Source: CAYVQU01 sp964453155 (GTDB lineage: Bacteria; Chloroflexota; Anaerolineae; Anaerolineales; UBA11858). Taken from it: a stretch of 15,515 nucleotides of DNA. The notes under the pieces were generated by a model. That model had not been told where the DNA came from, did not search any database, and was given only the letters and a program-made list of their open reading frames with translations. Location of the stretch: contig CAYVQU010000123.1 of assembly GCA_964453155.1 (NCBI GenBank), positions 1 through 15,515 on the forward strand, given 5' to 3'. The position numbers were made by a program, and so were the translations under genes. Shown piece by piece: positions 1 through 7,474 of the stretch; the stretch's first letter is position 1, and each line of letters begins with the position of its first letter.

Positions 1-148
1 TTTTCTCCTGCTCCACCTTAGCTCAACTGCCCCTATTCCGGGAATTGCTGGAATTATTAGATTGATAAGATAATTTCCCATCTGGGTTTTGGACCCAACA
101 GATAAAACCAGTTGTCCAAAAATCTTCAATGGACTAATTTTCTAGCTC
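1..148. other. Non-coding left edge, possible integrated-element side of an att site
   Basis: No credible reading frame, ribosome binding site or complete RNA gene is seen here. The one structure is an imperfect inverted repeat: 8-nt arms at 87-94 and 114-121, continued inward by 97-99 with 111-113 after a 2-nt bulge. No T-run follows it, so it is not a convincing terminator. If the tRNA fragment at 149-190 is an attachment site, this stretch would be the end of the integrated element and the inverted repeat could be an integrase binding site. That is inference; no integrase gene is visible. Confidence 0.35.
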
Positions 149-190
149 CTTCGAATCAGTAGGTTGGGGGTTCGACTCCGTCCGGGTGCG
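149..190 (+). tRNA. 3' half of a tRNA-Arg(TCG)-like gene (remnant, likely att site)
   Basis: The sequence can be read as a tRNA from the anticodon loop to the discriminator base: loop CTTCGAA (149-155, anticodon TCG), 3' anticodon-stem strand TCAGT (156-160), variable region AGGTT, T-arm with loop TTCGACT (171-177), 3' acceptor strand CGGGTGC (183-189) and G at 190. No CCA is encoded. The 5' half is missing: the bases before the loop (AGCTC) do not pair with TCAGT, and no GCACCCG acceptor strand lies upstream. The T-stem has a G-G mismatch and a G-T pair, so the copy looks degenerate. Loss exactly at the anticodon loop is typical of the duplicated target left by tyrosine-integrase elements. 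It is not a functional tRNA as it stands. Confidence 0.6.
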
Positions 191-224
191 AAAAAACTCC
201 CCAAGATTTGGGGAGTTTTTTCGC
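188..224. terminator. Perfect 15-bp hairpin terminator after the tRNA remnant
   Basis: Arms 188-202 and 210-224 pair perfectly around a 7-nt loop (AAGATTT). The 3' arm contains GGGGAG followed by six T, and the complementary arm has six A, so the hairpin can end transcription on both strands. On the plus strand it ends the former tRNA transcript; on the minus strand it lies 18 nt past the stop codon of the EamA transporter gene and probably ends that message too. Confidence 0.85.
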
Positions 225-242
225 TTCGCACAAAGTTATCGT

Positions 243-1145
243 TCAGGCAGAGACAGTAGCTGATTTCCGTTTCATAGAGACCAAAATAACACTAAACACA
301 ACCAATCCCGCCCCCATGAGTTGCCACAGATCCAGTCTTTCTTTAAGAAATATGATCCCTAACAACGCGGCCATGGGTACCTCACTGGTAGCGATGATAT
401 TGGCCGTACTGACGGGCATCTTTTTGAGCGCGGCGGTGAAAAATGCAAAGGCCAATACGGTGGGATAAATAACCAGGATTGCCAGATGCAATATCGCCGG
501 TGGGTCCACAAAAGTTGGATAGGGCCGAATAAACTGCAATGGGAGCAGTACCAACGTCCCAAACCCAAAGGCATACACCATTATCGTGATCGGGGAGTAA
601 CTGCCGCAAAGTTTTTTACCAAACAAATTAAAACCAGCATGCGCTACGGCCGAACTTAGCCCAATTAGCAATCCCAACGCGGACACCTTTCCGGCATCCA
701 AAGTGATGAGCCCCGAAATCAGAGCGGTGCCGAGAATACTGCCGAAGATCGCCACGATCTTACGCCAATGAATGTGCTCTTTAAAAAAATAGGCCGCTGC
801 GATAGAGATGATCGCTGCCTCGTTATATTGCAGCATTGTGGCGATCGACATACCGTTGATCAAAACCGAGGCATTCCAAAGGGCGTGGAAATAGCCGATT
901 CCGATGCCTCCCATTAATGCCAGCCAAATCAGATCTTTTTTGGCGACCTTGAAATAACTGCGATCCCACACCAAGACAAGGATGAGAAACACGAAAAAGG
1001 TGAATAATTCCCGCAAGAAAGCCAGATTCAATGCTGATAGATCGCTGTGATTCGCGATGCCATTGATGAACAGCCCCGAACTACCCCAGCCACTAGCAGC
1101 CAGCAAAATAAACAGAATACTTTGGACCCGATTTTTGTCTAGCAT
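243..1145 (-). CDS. EamA/DMT-family transporter
   Basis: A 300-residue, very hydrophobic protein with about ten membrane segments, the usual size and form of drug/metabolite transporters with two EamA repeats. Each repeat ends in the typical pattern of an acidic residue before a helix, then (F/L)KE and another helix: repeat 1 has NEAAIIS...FFKEHIHW (about 108-125) and repeat 2 has SEVPMAALLG...FLKERLDLW (about 255-273). Relatives export amino acids, purines or small metabolites, but the substrate cannot be read from sequence. It is last in the minus-strand group, 117 nt after the MOSC gene, so it may share that message or have its own promoter. There is no clear Shine-Dalgarno before the ATG. 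An export or uptake role in the neighbouring C1 pathway is possible but unproven. Confidence 0.9.
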   Translation of the reverse strand: MLDKNRVQSILFILLAASGWGSSGLFINGIANHSDLSALNLAFLRELFTFFVFLILVLVWDRSYFKVAKKDLIWLALMGGIGIGYFHALWNASVLINGMSIATMLQYNEAAIISIAAAYFFKEHIHWRKIVAIFGSILGTALISGLITLDAGKVSALGLLIGLSSAVAHAGFNLFGKKLCGSYSPITIMVYAFGFGTLVLLPLQFIRPYPTFVDPPAILHLAILVIYPTVLAFAFFTAALKKMPVSTANIIATSEVPMAALLGIIFLKERLDLWQLMGAGLVVFSVILVSMKRKSATVSA

Positions 1146-1262
1146 ATTTTTTACAATGGGAGTAATAGCACTTTATTTAGAAAAGAAACTTCTTGAATGG
1201 AGGTGATTTATTTTATAGGACGCGGATATTTATTGGTGTTCACATCATACTCTTGAGTATCA

Positions 1263-1877
1263 TCAGTCCGAACTAACCCCAAATACCAAATCCCCCGCTT
1301 GGACGGTAGCAGGTTCCTGTCCAGGCTGCATCACCAGCAAAAAACCGCGGCGGCCTTTATTAAGAAATTTTAAAGCAGATTTCAATTCCGCGGCGGGCAG
1401 CCGTTTATCCTGACTTTGGGCCGCGAAATGACTAAATTCATCACAGGGTGCTGCGAAACAGACCAAATCCAGAATCAATTTCTGGCCGGTTTCCGCGTTC
1501 TCGATTACCAAAGTTTTCCCTATATCGGTTTCCCAAACATCCTGATCGTATTCAATAATGATGTTCTCTCCGGCGATGCCATCAACCATATGATCTCCAA
1601 AGCGATCTCGCATAGCCGCATAGTGGGAAGTGAAACCGATACACACCAAATCATCGTCATCGTAGGCTTTATCGGGATGATCTAAATGATGAATATCGAG
1701 AACGTGCTCCCCATTCGGTAAAGTCGCTTCGATGCCTTTTTTGTTGACCACGATTCGATCCACTTCCACCCGACGGGAGGCGTCATAAAAATATCCTGAA
1801 GGCGTTTCAATGATCAGGCCATTGGGCTGCAATTGAACCAATTTGACTGTGCCTAATGGTTGTAAATTTTCAGTCAT
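1263..1877 (-). CDS. MOSC-domain protein
   Basis: A 204-residue protein that matches the MOSC (molybdenum cofactor sulfurase C-terminal) pattern. It has R90 and a G-x-x-GENI motif at about 100-106, a cysteine in the following strand region (C140 or C145), and a late RGFLLVMQPG...VQAGDLV stretch at about 177-198, like the usual G-x-x-x-V...G-x-V-x-x-GD. MOSC proteins bind or pass sulfur or pterin cofactors, and stand-alone forms are linked to molybdoenzyme maturation. The first 70 residues form a small beta-rich region that I do not recognise. A strong AAGGAG lies 7 nt before the ATG. The gene starts only 32 nt after the MttB-like gene stops, so the two are probably co-transcribed. A pterin enzyme (AOR) sits on the other side of the cluster, which makes a cofactor role plausible but unproven. 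Confidence 0.75.
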   Translation of the reverse strand: MTENLQPLGTVKLVQLQPNGLIIETPSGYFYDASRRVEVDRIVVNKKGIEATLPNGEHVLDIHHLDHPDKAYDDDDLVCIGFTSHYAAMRDRFGDHMVDGIAGENIIIEYDQDVWETDIGKTLVIENAETGQKLILDLVCFAAPCDEFSHFAAQSQDKRLPAAELKSALKFLNKGRRGFLLVMQPGQEPATVQAGDLVFGVSSD

Positions 1878-1909
1878 TTTTTTGCTCCTTACCGGAATGA
1901 AACGCGGCT

Positions 1910-3355
1910 TTATAAATCTTTAGCGGCGGCTAGAATGATTCTTTGCAATTCAGTCTGATTCGCTGGGGACAACGGTTCAGGTTGGTGTTCTTTCAAAATT
2001 CGTTGAAATGTTGTTTTAGCCCGCTCACGAACATCAGGGGACGGTTGGGCCGTCATCGTTGGAGCTGGGTAGGTGAGTTCGGGTAACCAGATATCCCGAA
2101 TCGTCCGGCGAGTGTGTTTTTGGGATAGAAAATGACCCCCAGGTCCGACCGCGGTGATCACGTCCAGGGCCAGTTGATCAGCACTCGTATCGATCCCCTG
2201 CGCCAGCTTGCGATGGGTGTGATAAATCTCGTCATCCAATATGATTTGCTCCGGTGCTAACAACGTCGCCGCGCGCAGGAGGCCCAACCCTTCCACCATA
2301 TCAGCCCCGATGAGGGGGGTAAATAAAGACGTATAAACCGAATCCCGGCCCTGCTGCCATGATCCGGGATCCGCGCTACCGGTACTGAAGGCTCCGCCTA
2401 AAGATGGAACACCCCAATCATGAGCCAGTTGGACCGCGGCGGCATTGCACAGGTATTTTTCTGAAATACTGGCAATATATTCGCCTGACCGCGGGTCCAT
2501 CACTGAAGCCAAAATTGAATGGAACACCGGCGCGCCGGGATTAACCAATTGCATCAGCACAATCGCGCTGACCACTTCTGCATTCCCCACCACCAAGGCC
2601 CCGCTCATCGTCGCCGGAGAGGTGGAACCGATGTTCGGCATAGCCATAAATCCGACTGGGACGCCCGCCGCGGCATAGGTCATGGCCCCCTCAATGCCGT
2701 GTTTGTCCTGAGCCAATGGAGCAATCGTGCATACCAGACAGGAGAGCGGTGGCCGCTGCCTTCGGTTTTCCACACTTCCGGCGATAACTGCGGCCATTTC
2801 CAGGGCATAGTGTGATAATTTTTCGCCAATGATCGTCACACTTTGGATGTGTTTGCTGGTGTTGGTGAAGCTGGCGTCCAACTCATGCAACGGACCCAAG
2901 CGACCATAATCCTGCGCGCTGACAATGGGCCAATAGAATGAGATCGAAGAAAGGTAATCAGCCACACCGGCCATCATAGCGACATCAGCTTTGGTGGACG
3001 GGCGATACTCCCCCGTATGAAAATCAATGGTTTCGGTACCGCTGCCATCCGTAGCAAAATGGCTGGCCGTACCATCTAGAATTAAATCTGTCCCCGCTAC
3101 GCGTCCTGAAAGGGTATAGGTGCGCGGGGCGTGATCCATGGCTGTTAACACCAAGTCAGGGGGAATCCGCACGATTTGGCTTTCCCAATCTACCTGGGCG
3201 CCATGCTCAGCAAAAATCTGCAAAGCCTGTTCGGACGGGAACTGCACCCCCACGGTATCCAACACCTGCAGCGTCGCCGCTCTAATTTCTGAAATTTGGT
3301 CGTCGTTGAGTACACCTAAGCGCAATTTAGATTTTATCGGTTGGATATTGACCAT
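1910..3355 (-). CDS. MttB-superfamily (trimethylamine/betaine-type) methyltransferase
   Basis: A 481-residue protein of the size and fold type of MttB-like corrinoid methyltransferases (TIM barrel). Matching stretches are the N-terminal RLGVLNDDQISEIRAATLQV (about 12-31), the LDTVGVQFPSEQAL region after it, and HHxx-like C-terminal segments with AVGPGGHFLSQKHT (about 406-419). The frame is open from ATG to stop with no in-frame TAG, so it is a non-pyrrolysine member. Characterised members of that branch include glycine-betaine methyltransferase MtgB, but the substrate here is unknown. Such enzymes pass a methyl group to a corrinoid protein; neither that partner nor a corrinoid-to-folate methyltransferase is encoded in the window. 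No clear Shine-Dalgarno precedes the ATG. The MOSC gene follows 32 nt downstream. The divergent demethylation cluster makes a quaternary or tertiary amine a likely substrate. Confidence 0.85.
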   Translation of the reverse strand: MVNIQPIKSKLRLGVLNDDQISEIRAATLQVLDTVGVQFPSEQALQIFAEHGAQVDWESQIVRIPPDLVLTAMDHAPRTYTLSGRVAGTDLILDGTASHFATDGSGTETIDFHTGEYRPSTKADVAMMAGVADYLSSISFYWPIVSAQDYGRLGPLHELDASFTNTSKHIQSVTIIGEKLSHYALEMAAVIAGSVENRRQRPPLSCLVCTIAPLAQDKHGIEGAMTYAAAGVPVGFMAMPNIGSTSPATMSGALVVGNAEVVSAIVLMQLVNPGAPVFHSILASVMDPRSGEYIASISEKYLCNAAAVQLAHDWGVPSLGGAFSTGSADPGSWQQGRDSVYTSLFTPLIGADMVEGLGLLRAATLLAPEQIILDDEIYHTHRKLAQGIDTSADQLALDVITAVGPGGHFLSQKHTRRTIRDIWLPELTYPAPTMTAQPSPDVRERAKTTFQRILKEHQPEPLSPANQTELQRIILAAAKDL

Positions 3356-3401
3356 TTTTGGGTTTCAGTAGGATGGCAGTTAAATGTAACCAGTTATTTC
3401 T

Positions 3402-3490
3402 AACCGCTAATCACGCTAATTTTCACGAATTTTGCATATTTCTGGAGATTTTTTATTCAAAATTGGTGCAGATTAGTGAAATTCGCGGTT
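3402..3490. repeat. Imperfect long palindrome between the DinB-like and MttB-like genes
   Basis: Two 29-nt arms (3402-3430 and 3462-3490) are imperfect reverse complements, agreeing at about 22 positions with the outer AACCGC nearly exact, around a 31-nt T-rich centre. The arms carry repeated CTAAT/ACGAAT words, as in old dispersed palindromic repeats. It fills most of the 161-nt gap, so any promoter of the MttB-like gene must lie in or beside it. I see no terminator-like T-run. Confidence 0.55.
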
Positions 3491-3516
3491 TGTTTTGCGT
3501 CTTAGCATGAGATGAA

Positions 3517-3993
3517 TTATTTCTTCAAAACGGGCACAAATTCAGCGTGATGCTCTTCATCGTGTTCAATGAAATAATCAAGCAATTGGACGATTGTGCC
3601 GCGTTCATCCCCCCATGGAAAGACAAAATCACCAGGAAACAGGTCAGTTGGAATCGCCTCAATGGCAGCTAATAAGTCTACTCGAGCTTTTTTCCAGTTC
3701 GCTAAGATTTGTTCGGTGGATAAAGTTTGCTGTTTGGCAATATCGTTAGCGTTGTAATCGGACTCATCTACCTCAATTCCCGGAATAATGTATTCGTTTC
3801 CCGCCTGAAAGGCCTGGAGGGTGGTGACCATTTCCCAATCCCAAGTGGCAATGTGACCGAGTAAGTCCCGAATTCGCCAACCGGTATCGGCATAGACTTC
3901 TAATTCTAAATCAGCCCCATCCAATAGATTCTTTAACGCCGCATGGGTTTCAGTCAACCGCTCCAACAGATACTGTTTGTCATTTGTGCTCAT
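3517..3993 (-). CDS. DinB/ClbS-like four-helix bundle protein
   Basis: A 158-residue protein, mostly helical, resembling the DinB superfamily and especially the ClbS/DfsB type. It has WRIRDLLGHIATWDWE (39-54, with His47) after the first helix, and EHDEEHHAEF (143-152, with His144, His148 and His149) near the C-terminus; these histidines are the usual metal-binding positions. Members include stress-induced metalloproteins, thiol transferases and the colibactin-resistance protein ClbS, so the exact activity is open. I chose the ATG at 3991-3993 because AAAGGAA lies just upstream of it. An upstream ATG at 4038 would add 15 residues but has no ribosome binding site. A TGA-TATAAT extended -10 lies upstream. 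No link to the methyl pathway is evident beyond position. Confidence 0.8.
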   Translation of the reverse strand: MSTNDKQYLLERLTETHAALKNLLDGADLELEVYADTGWRIRDLLGHIATWDWEMVTTLQAFQAGNEYIIPGIEVDESDYNANDIAKQQTLSTEQILANWKKARVDLLAAIEAIPTDLFPGDFVFPWGDERGTIVQLLDYFIEHDEEHHAEFVPVLKK

Positions 3994-4054
3994 TGGGAAA
4001 TTCCTTTCTGATCGCAATTGTCCTTGATCTTGGCGCATAATTTGAGATGATTGG

Positions 4055-4063
4055 ATTATATCA
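4055..4063 (-). promoter_or_regulatory. Extended -10 promoter for the DinB-like gene
   Basis: Read on the minus strand, TGA followed by a perfect TATAAT (TATAAT at 4060 down to 4055) forms an extended -10 element. No good -35 hexamer lies at 16-18 nt, which extended -10 promoters tolerate. Transcription would start near 4048 and give a leader of about 55 nt before the ATG at 3993. Confidence 0.5.
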
Positions 4064-4131
4064 TGCCTATTTCGTTTTGATACGAATTATTTACTAAACG
4101 GGGCATTTTCGGAAATTACACAGAAATTTTA

Positions 4132-4160
4132 TTGACATTTCAGAAGCAATACGTTATCCT
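4132..4160 (+). promoter_or_regulatory. Sigma-70-type promoter for the Lrp-led catabolic cluster
   Basis: A perfect TTGACA (4132-4137) is followed after exactly 17 nt by TATCCT (4155-4160), a -10 with two mismatches. The start would be near 4167, leaving a leader of about 165 nt before the regulator gene. The leader holds CGCGGAGTACC...CGCTGAGAA words at about 4211-4239 that look like a decayed dispersed repeat; I see no riboswitch. The whole gap from 3994 to 4329 contains otherwise only the divergent -10 at 4055-4063. The imperfect -10 fits an activated or Lrp-regulated promoter (inference). Confidence 0.6.
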
Positions 4161-4329
4161 GATATCAATGACAAAATTACATTGTCTCTTTTGTTTTTAA
4201 CCTTTTTCAACCGCGGAGTACCCCGAGAACGCTGAGAATACTTTTGAGGAAAATCTCTTTGGGCTTTTGGCACCTTCAGCGGCTAATTTGTATTGACTTA
4301 TCATCTAAAACCACTATTCTCCACGAGAA

Positions 4330-4824
4330 ATGGGGCCTATGTTTAAACCAGACGAAATTGATTGGAAAATCATCGCTTTATTAAACGCCGACGGTCGGAT
4401 GTCCAGTGCTGAGATCGCCAGAGCGTTGGGGGATGTTTCGGCGCGGACGGTCAAAAATCGAATTGATGCGCTCACCCAAAATGGCATCATTACTGTCCGT
4501 TCGATTGTCAACCCGGTGGCATTAGGCTATTCAGTATTGGCCGATGTCTTCATCGAGACCGAACCCGGTCAATTGCGCGCGGTGGCCGATCAGGCCGCCA
4601 GTTTAGCCCAGGTAACCTATGTGGCTTGCGCCACCGGAGACACCGATGTCATCATCTCGGTACGGGCGCGCAACGTCACCGAATTGTATGAATTTGTACT
4701 CGAAAAAGTTGAGCAGATTCCCGGGGTTCGGGATACCAAAACCTTTCTACTGCCCATCAGCATCAAAGGAAACGACACCTGGCTGCCACCCCACTCCCAA
4801 AAATCCGAAGAAAACGATCAGTAA
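4330..4824 (+). CDS. Lrp/AsnC-family transcriptional regulator
   Basis: A 164-residue protein with the standard Lrp/AsnC layout. The N-terminal helix-turn-helix comprises DEIDWKIIALLNADGRMSSA (about 8-27) followed by EIARALG and a recognition helix around SARTVKNRIDAL (about 37-48). The C-terminal RAM ligand-binding domain begins with a VLADVFIET strand (about 70-78) and includes VTYVACATGDTDVIISVRA (about 96-114). Lrp proteins form multimers that bind amino acids or related small molecules. It is the first gene of the cluster and lies 24 nt before the dehydrogenase, so it probably controls the operon and itself in response to an N-methylated amino acid or a product such as glycine (inference). 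An ATG at 4339 would give a 161-residue form; neither start has a clear Shine-Dalgarno. Confidence 0.9.
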   Translation: MGPMFKPDEIDWKIIALLNADGRMSSAEIARALGDVSARTVKNRIDALTQNGIITVRSIVNPVALGYSVLADVFIETEPGQLRAVADQAASLAQVTYVACATGDTDVIISVRARNVTELYEFVLEKVEQIPGVRDTKTFLLPISIKGNDTWLPPHSQKSEENDQ

Positions 4825-4848
4825 AACTTACACTCTCAGGAGTAAATC

Positions 4849-7332
4849 ATGAACCAAGCTCAACCCGAATCCACCTCCACCGCATTCCCCACCCAAGCCC
4901 AGGTTGTTATCGTCGGCGGAGGCGTTATTGGCTGCAGTGTGGCCTACCACCTCACCAAACTCGGTTGGAAAGATGTGGTCTTATTGGAGAAAACCCAGTT
5001 GACCGCCGGGACGACCTGGCATGCCGCCGGACTCGTCGTCACCCCCAGCGGGGATGAACTCAGCGTTGAAATGTCAACCTACACCATTGAGTTGATGAAG
5101 GCGCTCGAAGCCGAAACCGGGATGTCCACCGGGTTCAATCCCATTGGATATTTGCAACTGGCCTGCACCCCCGAGTGGCTCGAAGAACGGCGCCGAATGG
5201 CCGTCGCGGCCCGCCGGTTGGGAGTCAACTATCTCGAAGTATCTCCCGCCGAAGTCAAAGAAATGTGGCCCCTGGCCGATACCAGTGACGTCATCGCCGG
5301 GTTTTTCACTCCTGAAGATGGCCGCGCCAATCCCGTCGATTTTACGATGGCCTTAGCCAAAGGAGCCCGCATGGGTGGCGCCCGCATCATTGAAGAGACC
5401 GCCGTCACCGGGATCACTCAAAAAGATGGCCGGGTAACGGGGGTGGTCACCGATAAGGGCACCATCCAGGCCGAAATTGTGGTCAACTGTGCTGGAATGT
5501 GGGGCCGGGAGCTGGGCAAAATGGCCGGGGTCAATGTCCCCCTACAGGCGGCCGAACACTACTATTTATTAACTGAACCGATGGAGGGCGTCCACCCCGA
5601 TCTGCCCATCATCGAGGATTTTGGCCGCTATTCCTACTTCCGGGAGGAGGTCGGCGGTCTGTTGGTGGGCTTCTTTGAACCCATCGCGGCCCCTTGGGGG
5701 ATGGATGGCATTCCGAAAGATTTCTCCTTTGGCGAATTAAAGCCCGACTGGGATCGGATGATGCCCTATATCGATATCGCCATGGAACGCATCCCTGCCC
5801 TCCAAAATGCCGGAATTCACAAATTCTTCTGCGGACCCGAAAGTTTCACTCCCGATGGCGGTCCCCTCATGGGTGAAGCCCCCGAGTTGAAGAATTTCTT
5901 TGTCGCCGCGGGCCTGAACTCCCTCGGCATCCTCCAAGGTGGCGGGGTTGGCAAGATCATGGCCCAATGGATCGTCGACGGCTACTGCCCGGTCGATTCG
6001 TTGGACATCGATATCGCCCGCGTCTTCCCTTTCCAGAGTACCCAGAAATACTTGACGGATCGCACCGTCGAAACTCTGGGGCTGCAATATCAACTCATTT
6101 ATCCCAACACCGCCATGCAGTCGGCCCGAAACCTGCGCAAAACCGCCATCCATAATCAATTAGCGGCGGCCGGGGCCTTCTTCGTCGAAGGCATGGGCTG
6201 GGAAATCCCCGATTGGTACGCCCCTCCGGGTATCGAAGCCAAAGTCGAAGAATACACCTGGAAACGCCAAAATTGGTTCGAGTATTGGGCCACTGAACAC
6301 AAAGCCTGCCGGGAAGACGTCATTGTCATGGATGTCACCTGTATGTCTAAATTCCTGGTGCAGGGTCGCGACGCCGAGAAAGTGCTCAACCGGATTTGCG
6401 CCAACGACGTCGCGGTCCCCGTTGGCAAAGTAGTCTACACCCAATGGCTTAACGAACGCGGCGGATTGATGGCCGACGTGACCGTCACCCGGCTGGCCGA
6501 TGACAAGTATTTCATCGTCAGTGCCGGTGATTTTTACGGGCACGACCTCATGTGGATGAATAAAAACATCCCCCCGGAGGCCCACGCCTTCGTCACCGAT
6601 ATGACCTCGGCCTACACCCTTTTGAACATCCAAGGTCCCAAATCCCGCCAACTGATGCAACGGATCACGACCGCCAATGTAACCGAAGCCGCCTTTCCGT
6701 ATATGACGGCCCAGGAGATTGACATCAACTACGCTCTGGTTCAAACCATGCGGGTCACCTTCGAAGGTGAGTTAGGCTTTGAGTTGTATGTCCCGGCTGA
6801 ATTCTCGGCCCATGTCTATGAAGCCGTTGTGGATGCCGGGCAAGATTTGGGTCTCCGCCACGCCGGGTTCCAGGCCCTGAACTCGCTCCGCATCGAGAAA
6901 GCCTATCGCGAATACGGCCACGATATGGATGAACACGACACCCCCCTGGAGGCCGGACTCGGTTGGGCCGTCAAATATGACAAACCCGGCGGCTTCATTG
7001 GCCGTGAAGTCCTCCTCCGGCACAAAGAAAGCGGACCGCTCAAATATCGCATGGTCCAATTCCTGCTCGAAGATCCCGAACCGCTCCTATATGGCAATGA
7101 GATCATTTACCGGGATGGGCAAATCGTTGGATATCTCCAAACCGGGTCGTACGGTTTCACCCTCGGTGGCGCCATGGGCATGGGCTTTGTCGAAAACGAG
7201 GCCGGGGCTACCAATGATTTCATCAACAGCGGCACTTATGAAATCGACATCGCCGGTGTCCGCTATCCAGCCAAGGCTTCATTGCGGCCGATGTATGATC
7301 CCAAAGGGCGCCGCGTTCGGTTTGAAGATTAA
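4849..7332 (+). CDS. FAD oxidoreductase-GcvT fusion, dimethylglycine/sarcosine dehydrogenase type
   Basis: An 827-residue protein of the size of dimethylglycine and sarcosine dehydrogenases. Domains in order: DAO-type FAD domain (about 18-390) with VVIVGGGVIG (19-28); a central domain (about 390-480); a GcvT folate-binding domain (about 485-730) with NERGGLMADVTVTRL and RVTFEGELGFELYV; and a GcvT C-terminal barrel (about 735-825). TAGTTWHAAG (52-61) matches the motif in which, in mammalian dimethylglycine dehydrogenase, the histidine binds FAD covalently; here it is His58. The family oxidises N-methyl groups and transfers the formaldehyde to tetrahydrofolate as 5,10-methylene-THF, passing electrons to a carrier. 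AGGAG stands 6 nt before the ATG. No mitochondrial-type or secretion leader is seen, so it should be cytoplasmic. The exact substrate (dimethylglycine, sarcosine or another secondary or tertiary amine) cannot be decided. Confidence 0.9.
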   Translation: MNQAQPESTSTAFPTQAQVVIVGGGVIGCSVAYHLTKLGWKDVVLLEKTQLTAGTTWHAAGLVVTPSGDELSVEMSTYTIELMKALEAETGMSTGFNPIGYLQLACTPEWLEERRRMAVAARRLGVNYLEVSPAEVKEMWPLADTSDVIAGFFTPEDGRANPVDFTMALAKGARMGGARIIEETAVTGITQKDGRVTGVVTDKGTIQAEIVVNCAGMWGRELGKMAGVNVPLQAAEHYYLLTEPMEGVHPDLPIIEDFGRYSYFREEVGGLLVGFFEPIAAPWGMDGIPKDFSFGELKPDWDRMMPYIDIAMERIPALQNAGIHKFFCGPESFTPDGGPLMGEAPELKNFFVAAGLNSLGILQGGGVGKIMAQWIVDGYCPVDSLDIDIARVFPFQSTQKYLTDRTVETLGLQYQLIYPNTAMQSARNLRKTAIHNQLAAAGAFFVEGMGWEIPDWYAPPGIEAKVEEYTWKRQNWFEYWATEHKACREDVIVMDVTCMSKFLVQGRDAEKVLNRICANDVAVPVGKVVYTQWLNERGGLMADVTVTRLADDKYFIVSAGDFYGHDLMWMNKNIPPEAHAFVTDMTSAYTLLNIQGPKSRQLMQRITTANVTEAAFPYMTAQEIDINYALVQTMRVTFEGELGFELYVPAEFSAHVYEAVVDAGQDLGLRHAGFQALNSLRIEKAYREYGHDMDEHDTPLEAGLGWAVKYDKPGGFIGREVLLRHKESGPLKYRMVQFLLEDPEPLLYGNEIIYRDGQIVGYLQTGSYGFTLGGAMGMGFVENEAGATNDFINSGTYEIDIAGVRYPAKASLRPMYDPKGRRVRFED

Positions 7333-7351
7333 TTTCCAATGCATCCAGAGT

Positions 7352-7436
7352 TAACGTCATTGCGAGCGGAGCGAAGCAATCTGAAAGATCATCTCAAAGA
7401 TTGCTCCGTCGGCTCCGCCTCCTCGCAATGACGTTA
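7352..7436. repeat. Dispersed palindromic repeat, family A copy 1
   Basis: Perfect 15-nt outer arms (7352-7366 and 7422-7436, GTCATTGCGAG type) enclose inner partial complements (GAAGCAATCT and AGATTGCTCC) around a short centre, so the whole 85 nt can fold into a long hairpin. A second, more diverged copy of the same family lies at 12087-12183. It sits between the dehydrogenase fusion and the stand-alone GcvT gene. It has no transposase and behaves like a MITE- or REP-like element; it may stabilise or attenuate the message. Confidence 0.8.
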
Positions 7437-7474
7437 TTATCTTATTTTTTCGGGAATATCCATAGAAGGTTGAT

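Noticed and set aside
1..148. A 5' half of the tRNA or a small intron joining it to 149-190
   Set aside because: A D-arm-like TAGCTCAACTG at about 18-29 is present, but the acceptor and anticodon strands do not pair with the 3' half, and the gap is too short for a group I intron.
1199..1207. A perfect GGAGGTGAT Shine-Dalgarno-like word on the plus strand
   Set aside because: No start codon follows at usable spacing and stops come quickly, so it begins no gene.
5737..6744. Antisense frames opposite the dehydrogenase fusion
   Set aside because: The plus-strand protein has continuous family motifs throughout; the antisense frames have none.
7333..7474. Glycine riboswitch before the GcvT gene
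   Set aside because: The gap is filled by the palindromic repeat; no tandem aptamer-like conserved structure is seen.
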